Shown here: piece after piece, positions 53,183-62,673 of the stretch
Layout: every line of letters begins with the position of its first letter
Position numbering within the stretch: position 1 is the stretch's first letter
Source: Candidatus Agathobaculum pullistercoris
Lineage (GTDB): Bacteria; Bacillota; Clostridia; Oscillospirales; Butyricicoccaceae
DNA: 64,000 bases
Direction of reading: 5' to 3'
NCBI GenBank assembly: GCA_019114345.1
Contig: DXFS01000010.1
Span: forward strand, 80,701 to 144,700
Position numbers and translations under genes: made by a program
Notes under the pieces: model-generated
Seen by the model: only the letters and a program-made list of their open reading frames with translations
What the model was told of the DNA's origin: nothing
Databases searched by the model: none

Positions 53183-53986
53183 ATGAAAACCATCTCGATC
53201 GTCAACCTGAAGGGCGGCGTCGGCAAGACCGTGACCGCCGTCAACCTCGCGGCGATCCTCGCGACCGAGTATGTGCAGCGTGTGCTGCTGATCGACGCGG
53301 ACCATCAGGGCAATACCTCCAAGTTTTACCGCATCCCGGCCGAGCCGGGGAGCCTCGCCGACCTGTTTGAGGGCACGGTGATGTGCTACACGGATATTGT
53401 CCAGCCGACGATCTACCGCGGGCTGGACGTGATTCCGGCGGATATGTCGCTGGCGGCGCTTGAACTGGATGGCCGTCTGCCGGAGGACGTACACGGCGGC
53501 CTGCCGCGCGACCGCGCATTGCGGGCGCTCACCGACCTGCGCGACGCGGTGATCGAGGACGACGCCTATGATTTTATTGTCATCGACTGCCCGCCTGCGT
53601 TTTCCATCGCATCCATCAGCGCGATCGCGGCGAGCACGGACATCGTGATCCCGCTCATGCCGGGGCAGTTCGAGATCGACGGCATGGCCGAGCTGATCCA
53701 GCAGATCGACGGCGTGCGCCGGACAAACCCCGCGGTGCGGATCGCGGGCGTGCTGTGCACGATGGTCTACCGCGATGAGATGGTGGACGAGGTGATCCGC
53801 TGGCTGCGGGAGCACAGCCCGGTGCCGGTGTTCGGCACGCAGATCCGCTGGTCGAAGCCGATGGGGCGCGCAGTGATGGCGCATGAGCCGGTTTGCCGGT
53901 GGTCGCCGACCTCGGGCGCGGCGCGGGACTACCGCGCGTGGGTACGCGAATACTTAGGAGGTGTGCTCGATGGCGAAAAGGCTTGA
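53183..53986 (+). CDS. ParA-family ATPase
   Basis: KTISIVNLKGGVGKTVTAVNLAAILA; VLLIDADHQGN; FIVIDCPPAFSIAS. Confidence 0.95.
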   Translation: MKTISIVNLKGGVGKTVTAVNLAAILATEYVQRVLLIDADHQGNTSKFYRIPAEPGSLADLFEGTVMCYTDIVQPTIYRGLDVIPADMSLAALELDGRLPEDVHGGLPRDRALRALTDLRDAVIEDDAYDFIVIDCPPAFSIASISAIAASTDIVIPLMPGQFEIDGMAELIQQIDGVRRTNPAVRIAGVLCTMVYRDEMVDEVIRWLREHSPVPVFGTQIRWSKPMGRAVMAHEPVCRWSPTSGAARDYRAWVREYLGGVLDGEKA

Positions 53987-55517
53987 CGTTGCTGAGATTT
54001 TAAGCACATCCGTGTCCAACTTGAACACGCCCTCCATGCAGATCGTCGAGATCCCGCTGGACAAGCTGCTCGACAATGAGGGAAACTTTTTCAAGGTCGA
54101 GGATGTGCAAGAGCTGGCGGACGACATCGCAATGCGCGGGCTGGAAAATCCGCTGACCGTGTGCGAGGCCGAAAACGGCTGTTACCGCATTGTCGCTGGG
54201 CACCGTCGCCGCAAGGCTTTGGAGCAGATCGGCAAGCCCAGCGCGCCGTGCATTATCAAGTCCTATGCGGACGCAGACAGCGAGGAGGTCGCGCTGATCC
54301 AGTCCAACCTGACTGCGCGCGAGCTGACCTATTATGAGAAGATGCTCGCCGTGGTGCGGCTGGAGGAAGCGCTGCGCCGGATGAAGGAAAACGGCGTGGA
54401 GCTGCCGGGCCGCCTGCGCGACCACCTCGCGGAAAAGTCGGGCGAAAGCGCGTCCGCCGTCCACCGCATGACGTACATTTACAAGCACCTGTCGCCGGAG
54501 CTGATGGAAGGGCTGCGGCAGGAGAAAATCAACGAGTCGATCGCCTATGAGCTGGCAAGCAGCCCGAAAGCGGTGCAGACGGAGTTCGAGCAGCGGCTGG
54601 CTCGCGGCGAGACGTTCCGCGCGCAGGACGTAAAAAAGTTGCGGGACAAACCGTCGGTGGATGATGCGACGTTGGATGCGTTCCTGCTGGAACACATCGT
54701 GCGTGGCCATGAAGCCGAGCTGTACCGCGTGCTTCACGACAACAATGATCCAGCTATTATGCTGGTACACCCGGTAAAGCAGGCGCTGCACTTTTGGGGC
54801 AGTTCCGGGCACTGGGGCGATGATGCTCAATATGATATCGACGGCAAAGAATTCCGTGTCAGCAAGCCGTTCCGTGCGGTGCTGTCCTGGTCGCAGATCG
54901 TCAGCCGCCTGCGCGATATGGTGCGGGCAGGGAAGATCGTACCCGGCGAGGAGCCGGAACCTACGCCCGAGGAGCAGGCCGTGCAGGAATTCACCGACGG
55001 TATGCAGAAGGCTGTGCAGGATTCGCAGCCCACAGCACCATCCATCCCGGAAAAGGATTTTAAGATGCTCGACAAGATCATCGCCGCGGGCAAGGAGACT
55101 CGTCTGCCATGCGCGGCGTGGTTCACATCTGATGTCCGGCCGCCGGATGGTGCGCGCATCATTGCGCAGGATAAAGAAGGGTATTGCGAGGAGGCGCAAT
55201 TCCTCGGCGGTGAACTCGATGATTATTCGGTTGTATCATGGGACGAGGTCGTGCGTTGGACACTCCACCCGGACGACGAGGCGTACACCGCGCCAGTGCC
55301 GCAGCCCGCGCCGATCTGGTACCCGTACCCGGCCGAGCGACCGGACGAGGGGCAGATGGTGCTGGCGCTAAGCCATAGCAAATACAACCGGGACAACTAC
55401 GCTGCATACATCTTTCGCGCGGGCGGCTGGTATCTCCCGGAGCTGCCGGAGGATGGTCTGGTTACGCCGGATGTCCGATGGTGGTCGGCGGAGCTGGCAC
55501 CAGGAAGCGAGGTGTGA
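53970..55517 (+). CDS. ParB-family protein with extended C-terminus
   Basis: IVEIPLDKLLDNEGNFFKVEDVQELADDIAMRGLENPLTV...YRIVAGHRRRKALEQIG; C-terminal W/P-rich repeats. Confidence 0.93.
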   Translation: MAKRLDVAEILSTSVSNLNTPSMQIVEIPLDKLLDNEGNFFKVEDVQELADDIAMRGLENPLTVCEAENGCYRIVAGHRRRKALEQIGKPSAPCIIKSYADADSEEVALIQSNLTARELTYYEKMLAVVRLEEALRRMKENGVELPGRLRDHLAEKSGESASAVHRMTYIYKHLSPELMEGLRQEKINESIAYELASSPKAVQTEFEQRLARGETFRAQDVKKLRDKPSVDDATLDAFLLEHIVRGHEAELYRVLHDNNDPAIMLVHPVKQALHFWGSSGHWGDDAQYDIDGKEFRVSKPFRAVLSWSQIVSRLRDMVRAGKIVPGEEPEPTPEEQAVQEFTDGMQKAVQDSQPTAPSIPEKDFKMLDKIIAAGKETRLPCAAWFTSDVRPPDGARIIAQDKEGYCEEAQFLGGELDDYSVVSWDEVVRWTLHPDDEAYTAPVPQPAPIWYPYPAERPDEGQMVLALSHSKYNRDNYAAYIFRAGGWYLPELPEDGLVTPDVRWWSAELAPGSEV

Positions 55518-55520
55518 AGC

Positions 55521-55880
55521 ATGGCAAGGGCGATTGATAAACAAACTATGCTCGACCTCATCGTAGAGGCCAAGCGCACAGACCCGGAAACGGGGGGATT
55601 TGCAGAATGGCTGGCAGAATATTTGGCAGAGCATCTGCCCACCCTCACCCCGCCGAACGAGCCGCTGACGCTGGACGAGTTGCGGAAAATGAAAGACGAG
55701 CCTACATATCTCAAAGTCTTTGACCCGCTGCTAAAAAGCGGATGGCATATTGTTAAAGCGGTCACAGAGGACAAAATCATTTTTCGTGATTGGCAAACAG
55801 TCTATGTGCCCATTGATGGCATGGGTGTAGACTACAACCTGTACCGCCGCCCGCCGGAGGGAAAGGAGGACATAAAATGA
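55521..55880 (+). CDS. Hypothetical phage protein
   Basis: 119-aa ORF, RBS, overlaps next gene by 4 nt. Confidence 0.65.
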   Translation: MARAIDKQTMLDLIVEAKRTDPETGGFAEWLAEYLAEHLPTLTPPNEPLTLDELRKMKDEPTYLKVFDPLLKSGWHIVKAVTEDKIIFRDWQTVYVPIDGMGVDYNLYRRPPEGKEDIK

Positions 55881-56500
55881 AATGTAGCGATTGCGATAAT
55901 TTGGGATGGGTAAGCGACGAAGGCGAACAGGTTTGGGGTTGGTGCCGGTACCGTAGATCGTGCCCAGACCCAGACATTGATAGGGATTGCCCAAATTTTG
56001 CTCTTAAAAGACCTCCAATGCTACAACAGCTCAAAGCCGAAAACGAGAATCTAAGAGCTGAGATGAAGCGGATGGAAGCATGTATATATTACAAGGCTGG
56101 CGGCTTTTGCAGATACGGCGGCGATGAGCCTGCAAACGTCTGTGTGCTTGGGCCTTGTGCCCACGAGGTGGCGGCGCAGAAATTCATTGCGGAGGGCGTC
56201 GCAGAAAAGGGTGATCGGGACCATCCAGCCCCGCCAGACCCACTGACGCAGGAGCAGCTACGGGAGATGGTCGGCCACTGGGTCTGGGTCTTGGTCAATT
56301 ACGAGCACAACGGGGAGGTTTTTCAGTGCGACGGCTGGGCACTGGTCGCGACGCCGTGCAGGGTTGCCTACCTCGACCAGGAATTCCCGGTATCTGAATT
56401 GGGCACGCGGTTTCAGGCATATACGCAGCCGGTCAGTAATTTTCGTGTAAGGTTTATGCGCAACAGAGAGGGGATGGCTGCCGATGAAGAATCCGAGTAA
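55877..56500 (+). CDS. Hypothetical Cys-rich phage protein
   Basis: MKCSDCDNLGWVSDEGEQVWGWCRYRRSCPDPDIDRDCPNF. Confidence 0.65.
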   Translation: MKCSDCDNLGWVSDEGEQVWGWCRYRRSCPDPDIDRDCPNFALKRPPMLQQLKAENENLRAEMKRMEACIYYKAGGFCRYGGDEPANVCVLGPCAHEVAAQKFIAEGVAEKGDRDHPAPPDPLTQEQLREMVGHWVWVLVNYEHNGEVFQCDGWALVATPCRVAYLDQEFPVSELGTRFQAYTQPVSNFRVRFMRNREGMAADEESE

Positions 56501-56708
56501 ATACATTTATCAGTGCTGCACCCACTACCGCGAAAAGGGATACGATGACGGCTACATCATGCTGCCGATCTTTCGCGTCAAGGTCTGCCGCAACTGCGGT
56601 GAGTGCCATGCGGTGTGGGGCACAGCAGCGAACATTCTCTTTATGGGGATGTTCCGGTGGTTCTGGGATGGAAAGGTGCATATCAAAGACCGGCCGCCTT
56701 TGGTTTGA
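56484..56708 (+). CDS. Hypothetical phage protein
   Basis: MKNPSKYIYQCCTHYREKGYDDGYIMLPIFRVKVCRNCGECHAVWG. Confidence 0.6.
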   Translation: MKNPSKYIYQCCTHYREKGYDDGYIMLPIFRVKVCRNCGECHAVWGTAANILFMGMFRWFWDGKVHIKDRPPLV

Positions 56709-56811
56709 CAAACCCGAAAATCTCGGATATTCTATAAAACTATCAAACGGGCGGGAGGCTGCGGCCTCCCTGTGCCCGTTTCGGTGTACAATCTGAACAC
56801 AGGAGGTAGTG

Positions 56812-57561
56812 ATGGCAAAACGACGGAAAACAGTCGTAGCAGGACGCTTGGTATTTGAAACTGCATACCCGGCAGCGCTGCCGTCGGATGCTGAGCATGT
56901 GCGGCAGGCAAAAACGAAAATGTCCAGCGCCGCGCGCCGCAGGCTGAATCTGAAAGCCGCATGCCGACAGCTCGAGCTGCTGATCGCCGCAAACTTTGAC
57001 CGGCGCGATCTGGTCGTGACGCTGACATACGACGACGAGCACTTGCCGCAGAGCAGGGCGGAGGCCGTGAAGAATCTGAAGAAGTTCTTCCGGGCGCTGC
57101 GGGGAGTGCGGCGACGGCAAGGGCTGCCGGAACTGAAATACATATATGTCACGGAGGGCAAGCACGAGCACGGACGCTGGCACCACCATCTGATCCTCAA
57201 CGGGACGGGCAACGACATGGAGACGATCCGCTCCCTGTGGGTATATGGGGAACAGGTGAACATTGAGCCGCTGGACGATACGCAGTACCGGGCGCTGGCC
57301 GAGTACCTTGCGAAGGAGCCGCGTGAAGCTGGCAGTTCAAATGGTAAGCGGATGTGGACGCCGTCCCGAGGATTGAAGCGGCCGGAAATCACTTCGGACT
57401 GGATCGACGACCGGGCGACCTTGGAGCCGCCGCCGGGTGCGACCGTGCTGGAGTCCGTCACCGAGCGGAACGAGTGGGGCGAATATGTGTATCTGAAATA
57501 CCTGCTGCCGGACCCGAAGCCGCGGCGATGTCGCCCGAGCCGACGAAGGAAAAGAGAATAG
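56812..57561 (+). CDS. Rolling-circle replication (HUH-type) Rep-like protein
   Basis: VVTLTYDDEHLP (motif 1), GRWHHHLILNG (HUH), YRALAEYLAKE (Y motif). Confidence 0.8.
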   Translation: MAKRRKTVVAGRLVFETAYPAALPSDAEHVRQAKTKMSSAARRRLNLKAACRQLELLIAANFDRRDLVVTLTYDDEHLPQSRAEAVKNLKKFFRALRGVRRRQGLPELKYIYVTEGKHEHGRWHHHLILNGTGNDMETIRSLWVYGEQVNIEPLDDTQYRALAEYLAKEPREAGSSNGKRMWTPSRGLKRPEITSDWIDDRATLEPPPGATVLESVTERNEWGEYVYLKYLLPDPKPRRCRPSRRRKRE

Positions 57562-57647
57562 CCTTTATCTTTTTCTCGAAACCCATGTATATATAATGAA
57601 CAGGCGCATAGAAAAAGCTTTTTGGCGTAGACAGGAGGCTAAAACTG

Positions 57648-57821
57648 GTGTACAATGATAACCGTAGAGTAAAACTTGTTTGCCCACGTTGCGGGAAGCC
57701 GACAAACGTCATGGTAATCAAGGGATGCACCGTGCTGCGGGATTTCCCGCTGTGGTGCCAGAAGTGCAAAACAGAGACCGTCGTGAGCTATGACGGGAGT
57801 AGCCGGAGCCAAAGAGCGTGA
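57648..57821 (+). CDS. Cysteine-rich KTR-type small protein (57 aa)
   Basis: MYNDNRRVKLVCPRCGKPTNVMVIKGCTVLRDFPLWCQKCKTETVVSYDGSSRSQRA; GTG start, AGGAGG; below ORF-track cutoff. Confidence 0.85.
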   Translation: MYNDNRRVKLVCPRCGKPTNVMVIKGCTVLRDFPLWCQKCKTETVVSYDGSSRSQRA

Positions 57822-57977
57822 GCCGATTGTCCAATCCGAGAGGGTTGTGGCAATTGGCGTTTTTGTTTTTTGCCCGAAAATTTCATACGCAACCGTCAGC
57901 CGACGGGATAGCCGGAGCTTGAAAGCGTGAGCCGATGATGCGCCATTGTGGCGTGTCCTCGGCTTTTATTTTTACCC
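57790..57977 (+). repeat. Two tandem copies of a 3'-end/terminator module after the KTR gene
   Basis: GACGGGAGTAGCCGGAGCCAAAGAGCGTGAGCCGAT and GACGGGATAGCCGGAGCTTGAAAGCGTGAGCCGAT, each followed by hairpin + T-rich tract. Confidence 0.85.
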
Positions 57978-57993
57978 GGAAGGAGGGCGCAGC

Positions 57994-58197
57994 ATGAAAC
58001 CCATAGCCGAGATGATACCGGAGTACGAGCGCAACCTCGACATCCTCCGTGCGCGCCGCCTGGCTCTTCTCGAGCAGCGCAAGCTGGAGCCGAGCTTCAA
58101 ACTGCGGCACGCGCTGACTGAGCGCATCGTGCTGATCAACGAGATCATCGCCAGCACCACGGCGGCGCTGGATCTCATGCTGCACTATGGCAAGTAA
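57994..58197 (+). CDS. Hypothetical phage protein
   Basis: MKPIAEMIPEYERNLDILRARRLALLEQRKLEPSFKLRHALTERIVLINEIIASTTAALDLMLHYGK; RBS GGAGG. Confidence 0.7.
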   Translation: MKPIAEMIPEYERNLDILRARRLALLEQRKLEPSFKLRHALTERIVLINEIIASTTAALDLMLHYGK

Positions 58198-58561
58198 GCC
58201 CCTGCGTCCCTGCCTGCACCCGGGCTGCACGGCGCTGGTGCGCGGCGGATACTGCGCACAGCACCAGCCGAAACGCGTGGAGCGGCGCAGCGCAGCGAGC
58301 CGGGCGTGGCGGCGCTGGTACAGCCTGCCGGTCTGGACGGATGAGCTGCGGCCGGGACAACTTCTGCGCGAGCCGTGGTGCCGGGAGTGCGCCCGGCGCG
58401 GCCTGCGGGTGCGGGCGACCGACGTCGACCACGTCGTCCCGTTCGAGGGCGACTGGAAGCTGTTCACCGACCCAGGCAACTTGCAAAGCCTGTGCCACGC
58501 GTGCCACAGCGCGAAAACCGCCGCCGAAAGCCGGGCAAAGGCACGCGGCAAACACCGCTGA
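58187..58561 (+). CDS. Phage HNH endonuclease
   Basis: LREPWCRECARRG...ATDVDHVVPFEGDWKLFTDPGNLQSLCHACHSAKTA. Confidence 0.93.
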   Translation: MASKPLRPCLHPGCTALVRGGYCAQHQPKRVERRSAASRAWRRWYSLPVWTDELRPGQLLREPWCRECARRGLRVRATDVDHVVPFEGDWKLFTDPGNLQSLCHACHSAKTAAESRAKARGKHR

Positions 58562-58776
58562 CTAGCCGGACGCTCGGACGGGCGCGGCGCGGGCGCACAG
58601 TGCGCGATCTCCGGCGGGAAATCCGTGGATTTCCCGGACATGCCCCCACCCGAAAAAAGTTTCGGGGCAGGGGGCGGAAGACCGCAGCCCCCCCCTCCGT
58701 GCAGGATTTTTTCCCCACGGGCAGAAAGCCGCGGTCAAGCAAAGCCCCATAGCAGGGTGGAAAGTGAGGTGCATAC

Positions 58777-60033
58777 ATGGAAACAACGACAACGCTGGAA
58801 CTGATCGACCCGGCGAAGCTGATCCCGTCTGCGGTCAACCCGCGGGTGCATACCCAGCGGCAGATCCGCGAGCTGCGCGCCAGCATCCGGGAATTCGGCG
58901 TGGTGTCGCCGGTGCTGGTCGATCGGGATTTGAACATCATTGCCGGACACGCGGTGGTGGAGGCCGCGCTGGCCGAGTGTAAGCCTGTGGTGCCGTGCGT
59001 GTACGTGGAGCACCTGACGCCCACCCAGCGCAAGGCCTACATGATCGCGGACAACCGCCTGGCGGAGAAATCCCGGTGGGACGATGACCTGCTGGACGCC
59101 TGCCTGCAGGAGCTGTTCGACGCGGGTTTTGATCTGCGGCTAACCGGCTTTGGCGAGTACCGTCTGTCGGATGCGCTGGCGAAAGACGCCGCGCCTGATC
59201 TGCCCGACGTGGGTCAAGAAATTGACCGGTGCAAGCCGGGCGACCTGTGGCAGCTGGGAGACCATCGTCTGCTGTGCGGCGATGCGACCAGGTCCGAGGA
59301 CGTGCGGCGGCTGATGCAGGGCGAGCGCGCGGTGCTGCTGCTGACCGACCCGCCGTACAACGTGGATTACCACGGCGGCACGGCGGAGCACCTGACGATC
59401 GCCAACGACAACCTGCCCGTCGAACGCTTCCAGGCGTTCCTCACCGACGCGTTCCGCGCGGCGCACGAGGCGCTCCTGCCGGGCGCAGCGTTTTACATCT
59501 GGTACGGCGCGGCCAACACGCTGGAATTTCTCGCGGCCTGCCGGGCGGCGGAGCTGCCGGTACATTCTTACCTCGTTTGGGTCAAGAACCAGTTCGTGCT
59601 CGGCCGCCAGGACTACAACTGGCAGCATGAGCCATGTCTTGCAGGCCAGCTCATGCCCGCGGACTATGACGGCTGCCTGTACGGCTGGGACGCACGCGCG
59701 TCACACCGCTGGTACGGCGGCGACGGGCAGGGGACGGTGTACTTCTGCGACAAGCCGCAGGAGAGCGCAGAGCATCCGACCATGAAGCCCGTGGAGCTGT
59801 TCGCACGGCAGATCCGCAACAGCACGAAAAAGGGAGACGTCCTGCTGGACACGTTCTGCGGCTCGGGAACGTCCGTACTTGCCGCGGAGACCTACGGCCG
59901 CAAGTGCCGGGCGATGGAGCTGTCTCCACACAACTGCGATGTAATCATCGCGCGCTGGGAGGAGATGACCGGCCGCAAGGCCGTGCTGCTGGAAGGAGGT
60001 GCGGGCGATGCCGGGACCGAGGCAACCGACTGA
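58777..60033 (+). CDS. ParB-domain DNA methyltransferase
   Basis: N-terminal ParB-like PSAVNPRVHTQRQIRELRASIREFGVVSPVLVD; TDPPYNVDY; LDTFCGSGTSVLAAETYGRKCRAMEL. Confidence 0.95.
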   Translation: METTTTLELIDPAKLIPSAVNPRVHTQRQIRELRASIREFGVVSPVLVDRDLNIIAGHAVVEAALAECKPVVPCVYVEHLTPTQRKAYMIADNRLAEKSRWDDDLLDACLQELFDAGFDLRLTGFGEYRLSDALAKDAAPDLPDVGQEIDRCKPGDLWQLGDHRLLCGDATRSEDVRRLMQGERAVLLLTDPPYNVDYHGGTAEHLTIANDNLPVERFQAFLTDAFRAAHEALLPGAAFYIWYGAANTLEFLAACRAAELPVHSYLVWVKNQFVLGRQDYNWQHEPCLAGQLMPADYDGCLYGWDARASHRWYGGDGQGTVYFCDKPQESAEHPTMKPVELFARQIRNSTKKGDVLLDTFCGSGTSVLAAETYGRKCRAMELSPHNCDVIIARWEEMTGRKAVLLEGGAGDAGTEATD

Positions 60034-60508
60034 TTTGGTCGTCCTGAACGGGCGCAAGCACCTGACCAAGGCAGAAACCGAAGCGCGGCGCGCGGCCGAG
60101 GTGAAAGCCCCGCCGCCCAAGTCCAAGCGCATCAAGCCCCCGGCCTATCTGCCGGAGAGCCTGCACAAGAAGTTCCGCACGCTGGCAAAGCAGCTGATCG
60201 AGATCGGCATCCTCGCAGAGATCGACTACGACTGCCTGGCGCGTTACCTGCTCGCGGAGCAGGCGTACCTGGCAGTCACCGAGCAGGTCAACCGCGCGAT
60301 CGCGGGCGGCGCGATCACATTGCTGGACGATCTGAGCAAGACGCAGACGCGGTATTTCAACCAGTGCGACCGCGCAGCGGCGGCGCTGGGGCTGACGATC
60401 TCCAGCCGGTGCCGGCTGGTGGTGCCGAAACCGCCGGAGGACGAGACCAGGGACGACCCGATGACCAAGATGCTGCGCGAGCGGGCGGAAAGGCGGCGCA
60501 ATGCATGA
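60008..60508 (+). CDS. Terminase small subunit (P27-like)
   Basis: MPGPRQPTDLVVLNGRKHLTKAE...AAAALGLTISSRCRLVVP; position before TerL. Confidence 0.9.
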   Translation: MPGPRQPTDLVVLNGRKHLTKAETEARRAAEVKAPPPKSKRIKPPAYLPESLHKKFRTLAKQLIEIGILAEIDYDCLARYLLAEQAYLAVTEQVNRAIAGGAITLLDDLSKTQTRYFNQCDRAAAALGLTISSRCRLVVPKPPEDETRDDPMTKMLRERAERRRNA

Positions 60509-60654
60509 AGAAAATCATGTGCAGCCTGCTCTGTCCGATGCTCAACCAGTACGGCTTTTGTGAAAGCGCGATGCGGCGCGTCGAGCGGGTGCAGGAGTGC
60601 CCGCATGATAAGCTGCGGGCGGAGGTGTCCAAACTGAACACCAAGAAAAAGTAA
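60505..60654 (+). CDS. Hypothetical small phage protein (49 aa)
   Basis: MKKIMCSLLCPMLNQYGFCESAMRRVERVQECPHDKLRAEVSKLNTKKK; 4-nt overlap with TerS. Confidence 0.55.
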   Translation: MKKIMCSLLCPMLNQYGFCESAMRRVERVQECPHDKLRAEVSKLNTKKK

Positions 60655-60757
60655 TGATAAAAGTAATGACTTTCCGGCGCTGTGACGGGCGGATTTGCCA
60701 CCGTCCGAGATTTCATGTTTTTTGTCCTTTCGGCGGCGCGCCTGTCCTGCATGTTGA

Positions 60758-62491
60758 GTGTTGCGTTCCTACGCGGAGGAAGTGCAGGACGGGCGTCCGT
60801 CAGAGCGCCGGAGCGGAGAGGAGGTGCGCCGGATGTTTGACGCCGAGCAGGCGTCGTTTGTATGTGATTTTATCGAGTGCCTGACGTGCTCGAACGGCGC
60901 GCCGTTCAAGCTCATGGACTGGCAGCGGGACGCGGTCACCGAGTTCTACGGCCAGATGGTGCAGGACGAGGCTGACCCTGCCGGACTGTACGTCCGGCGG
61001 TACCAGTACCTGTACATTGAAATCGCCAAGAAAAACGGCAAGAGCGAGCTTGCCGCCGCGCTGGGCGTGTACCACCTGTACGCGGACGGCGAAATCAACG
61101 GCGAGGTATACGTCGTTGCGGCAGACCGTGAAAACGCGGGCATCGTGTTCAGCGCCGCCAAGTGGATGGTGGAGCACTCGCCCGCGCTCATGAAGCGCAG
61201 CCGCATTGTGGACAGCACCAAGACGATCTACGACACAGTTTCGGGTAGCAAGCTAAAGGTGATGTCCTCGGAGTCATACACCAAGCACGGCTACAAGCCG
61301 TCCTGCGTGATCTTCGATGAGCTGCACGCGCAGCCAAACAGAGATTTGTGGGACGTTATGACGTTCGGCGCGGGCGACGCGCGCGAGCAGCCGGTGTGGA
61401 TCGTGCTGACCACGGCGGGCGACGACCCGGATCGTAAGTCCATCGGCTGGGAGGTACACGAGAAGGCGCTGTCCATCCTGCGGTGCCGCGAGGGGCGCGC
61501 CCGCGAAGGCGACTTGGACGACCCGCGCTGGCTGCCGATCGTCTACGGCCTCGGCCTGATCGAGGACGAGGACGAACTCAAGAAAATCGACATCTACGAC
61601 GAGGAGCTGTGGAAGCGCTGCAACCCCTCGATTGGCAAGACCGTGAAGCTGTCCACCATCCGCGCGGAGGCCCAGGAGGCGAGGCGCAGCGAGGCGGCGG
61701 AGCGTCTGTTCCGCTGGCTGCGGCTCAATCAGTGGATCGCGACGCACACGGTCGGCTGGATCCCGGTGACCATCTACGACAAGACGCAGTGGAACCCGGA
61801 AGGTTGCGCGCACTGGCGCGACGCGGTCGCGCTGCTGCGCGGCAAACGCTGCTTCGGCGGCGGCGACCTTTCCAAGTCCACCGACCTTACCGCATTTACC
61901 CTGCTGTTCCCGCCGCAGGACGGGCTGGACAAGTGGGTGGCGCTGTTCACCGGTTGGATCCCACTGGACGACATCGAGGCGCGCGAGCGCGCAGACCACG
62001 CGCCCTACCGTGACTGGATCCGCGCGGGCTTTATCCGCGGGTGCGAGGGCGACGTGATCGATTATGAGGACGTGGTCGCGACCATCGTGCAGGCGGCGGA
62101 CGATTACGACCTTCGCATGATCGGGTTTGACCCGTACCTGTCCGCGACGCTGACGCAGCGCATCGCGACGCTGCTCCATGGCGCGTGCAAGCCCACGCAG
62201 GTGGTGGAGATCCCGCAGGGTATCCGGTCGATCTCGCCACCCATGAAGGAGATGGAGACGCTCATCCGCACGCATGAGATGCTGCACGTCCACAACACCG
62301 CCGCGCGGCAGTGTTTCGCGAACGTGCAGTGCGTGACGGACGACAACGAGAACATCAAGCCCACCAAAAAGCGCAGCCGCGGGCGCATCGACATCACGGT
62401 AAGCTGGATCATCGCTTTCGCGACCAGCAAGCTGGAGCAGCACCCCAGTATCAACGAAAAAGTGCAATCGGAGGATTGGAGCCTATGCTGA
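60758..62491 (+). CDS. Terminase large subunit
   Basis: IEIAKKNGKSELAAALGVYHLYADGE; CVIFDELHAQ; KRCFGGGDLSKSTDLTAF nuclease region. Confidence 0.96.
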   Translation: MLRSYAEEVQDGRPSERRSGEEVRRMFDAEQASFVCDFIECLTCSNGAPFKLMDWQRDAVTEFYGQMVQDEADPAGLYVRRYQYLYIEIAKKNGKSELAAALGVYHLYADGEINGEVYVVAADRENAGIVFSAAKWMVEHSPALMKRSRIVDSTKTIYDTVSGSKLKVMSSESYTKHGYKPSCVIFDELHAQPNRDLWDVMTFGAGDAREQPVWIVLTTAGDDPDRKSIGWEVHEKALSILRCREGRAREGDLDDPRWLPIVYGLGLIEDEDELKKIDIYDEELWKRCNPSIGKTVKLSTIRAEAQEARRSEAAERLFRWLRLNQWIATHTVGWIPVTIYDKTQWNPEGCAHWRDAVALLRGKRCFGGGDLSKSTDLTAFTLLFPPQDGLDKWVALFTGWIPLDDIEARERADHAPYRDWIRAGFIRGCEGDVIDYEDVVATIVQAADDYDLRMIGFDPYLSATLTQRIATLLHGACKPTQVVEIPQGIRSISPPMKEMETLIRTHEMLHVHNTAARQCFANVQCVTDDNENIKPTKKRSRGRIDITVSWIIAFATSKLEQHPSINEKVQSEDWSLC

Positions 62492-62673
62492 AAAAAATAA
62501 AAGCCACGCTCGGCCTGTATCTGGACGACCTGCTGCTGATCGCGGGCGGTGTATGCCTGTCCCGCGCGGCCGCAATGGTCTGCCCGGCGCTGGGCTGGGG
62601 CGCGTCGGGCGCGTTCCTGATCTGGTACGGCCTGCTGGTCGCCCGGGCGGGCGCAGGGAGGTGGCATAAATGA
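62485..62673 (+). CDS. Small phage membrane protein
   Basis: MLKKIKATLGLYLDDLLLIAGGVCLSRAAAMVCPALGWGASGAFLIWYGLLVARAG. Confidence 0.75.
   Translation: MLKKIKATLGLYLDDLLLIAGGVCLSRAAAMVCPALGWGASGAFLIWYGLLVARAGAGRWHK

Noticed and set aside
57458-57769. 103-aa minus-strand ORF near the KTR gene
   Set aside because: Antisense to Rep end and KTR gene; the KTR translation on the plus strand has clear CxxC motifs and an RBS.
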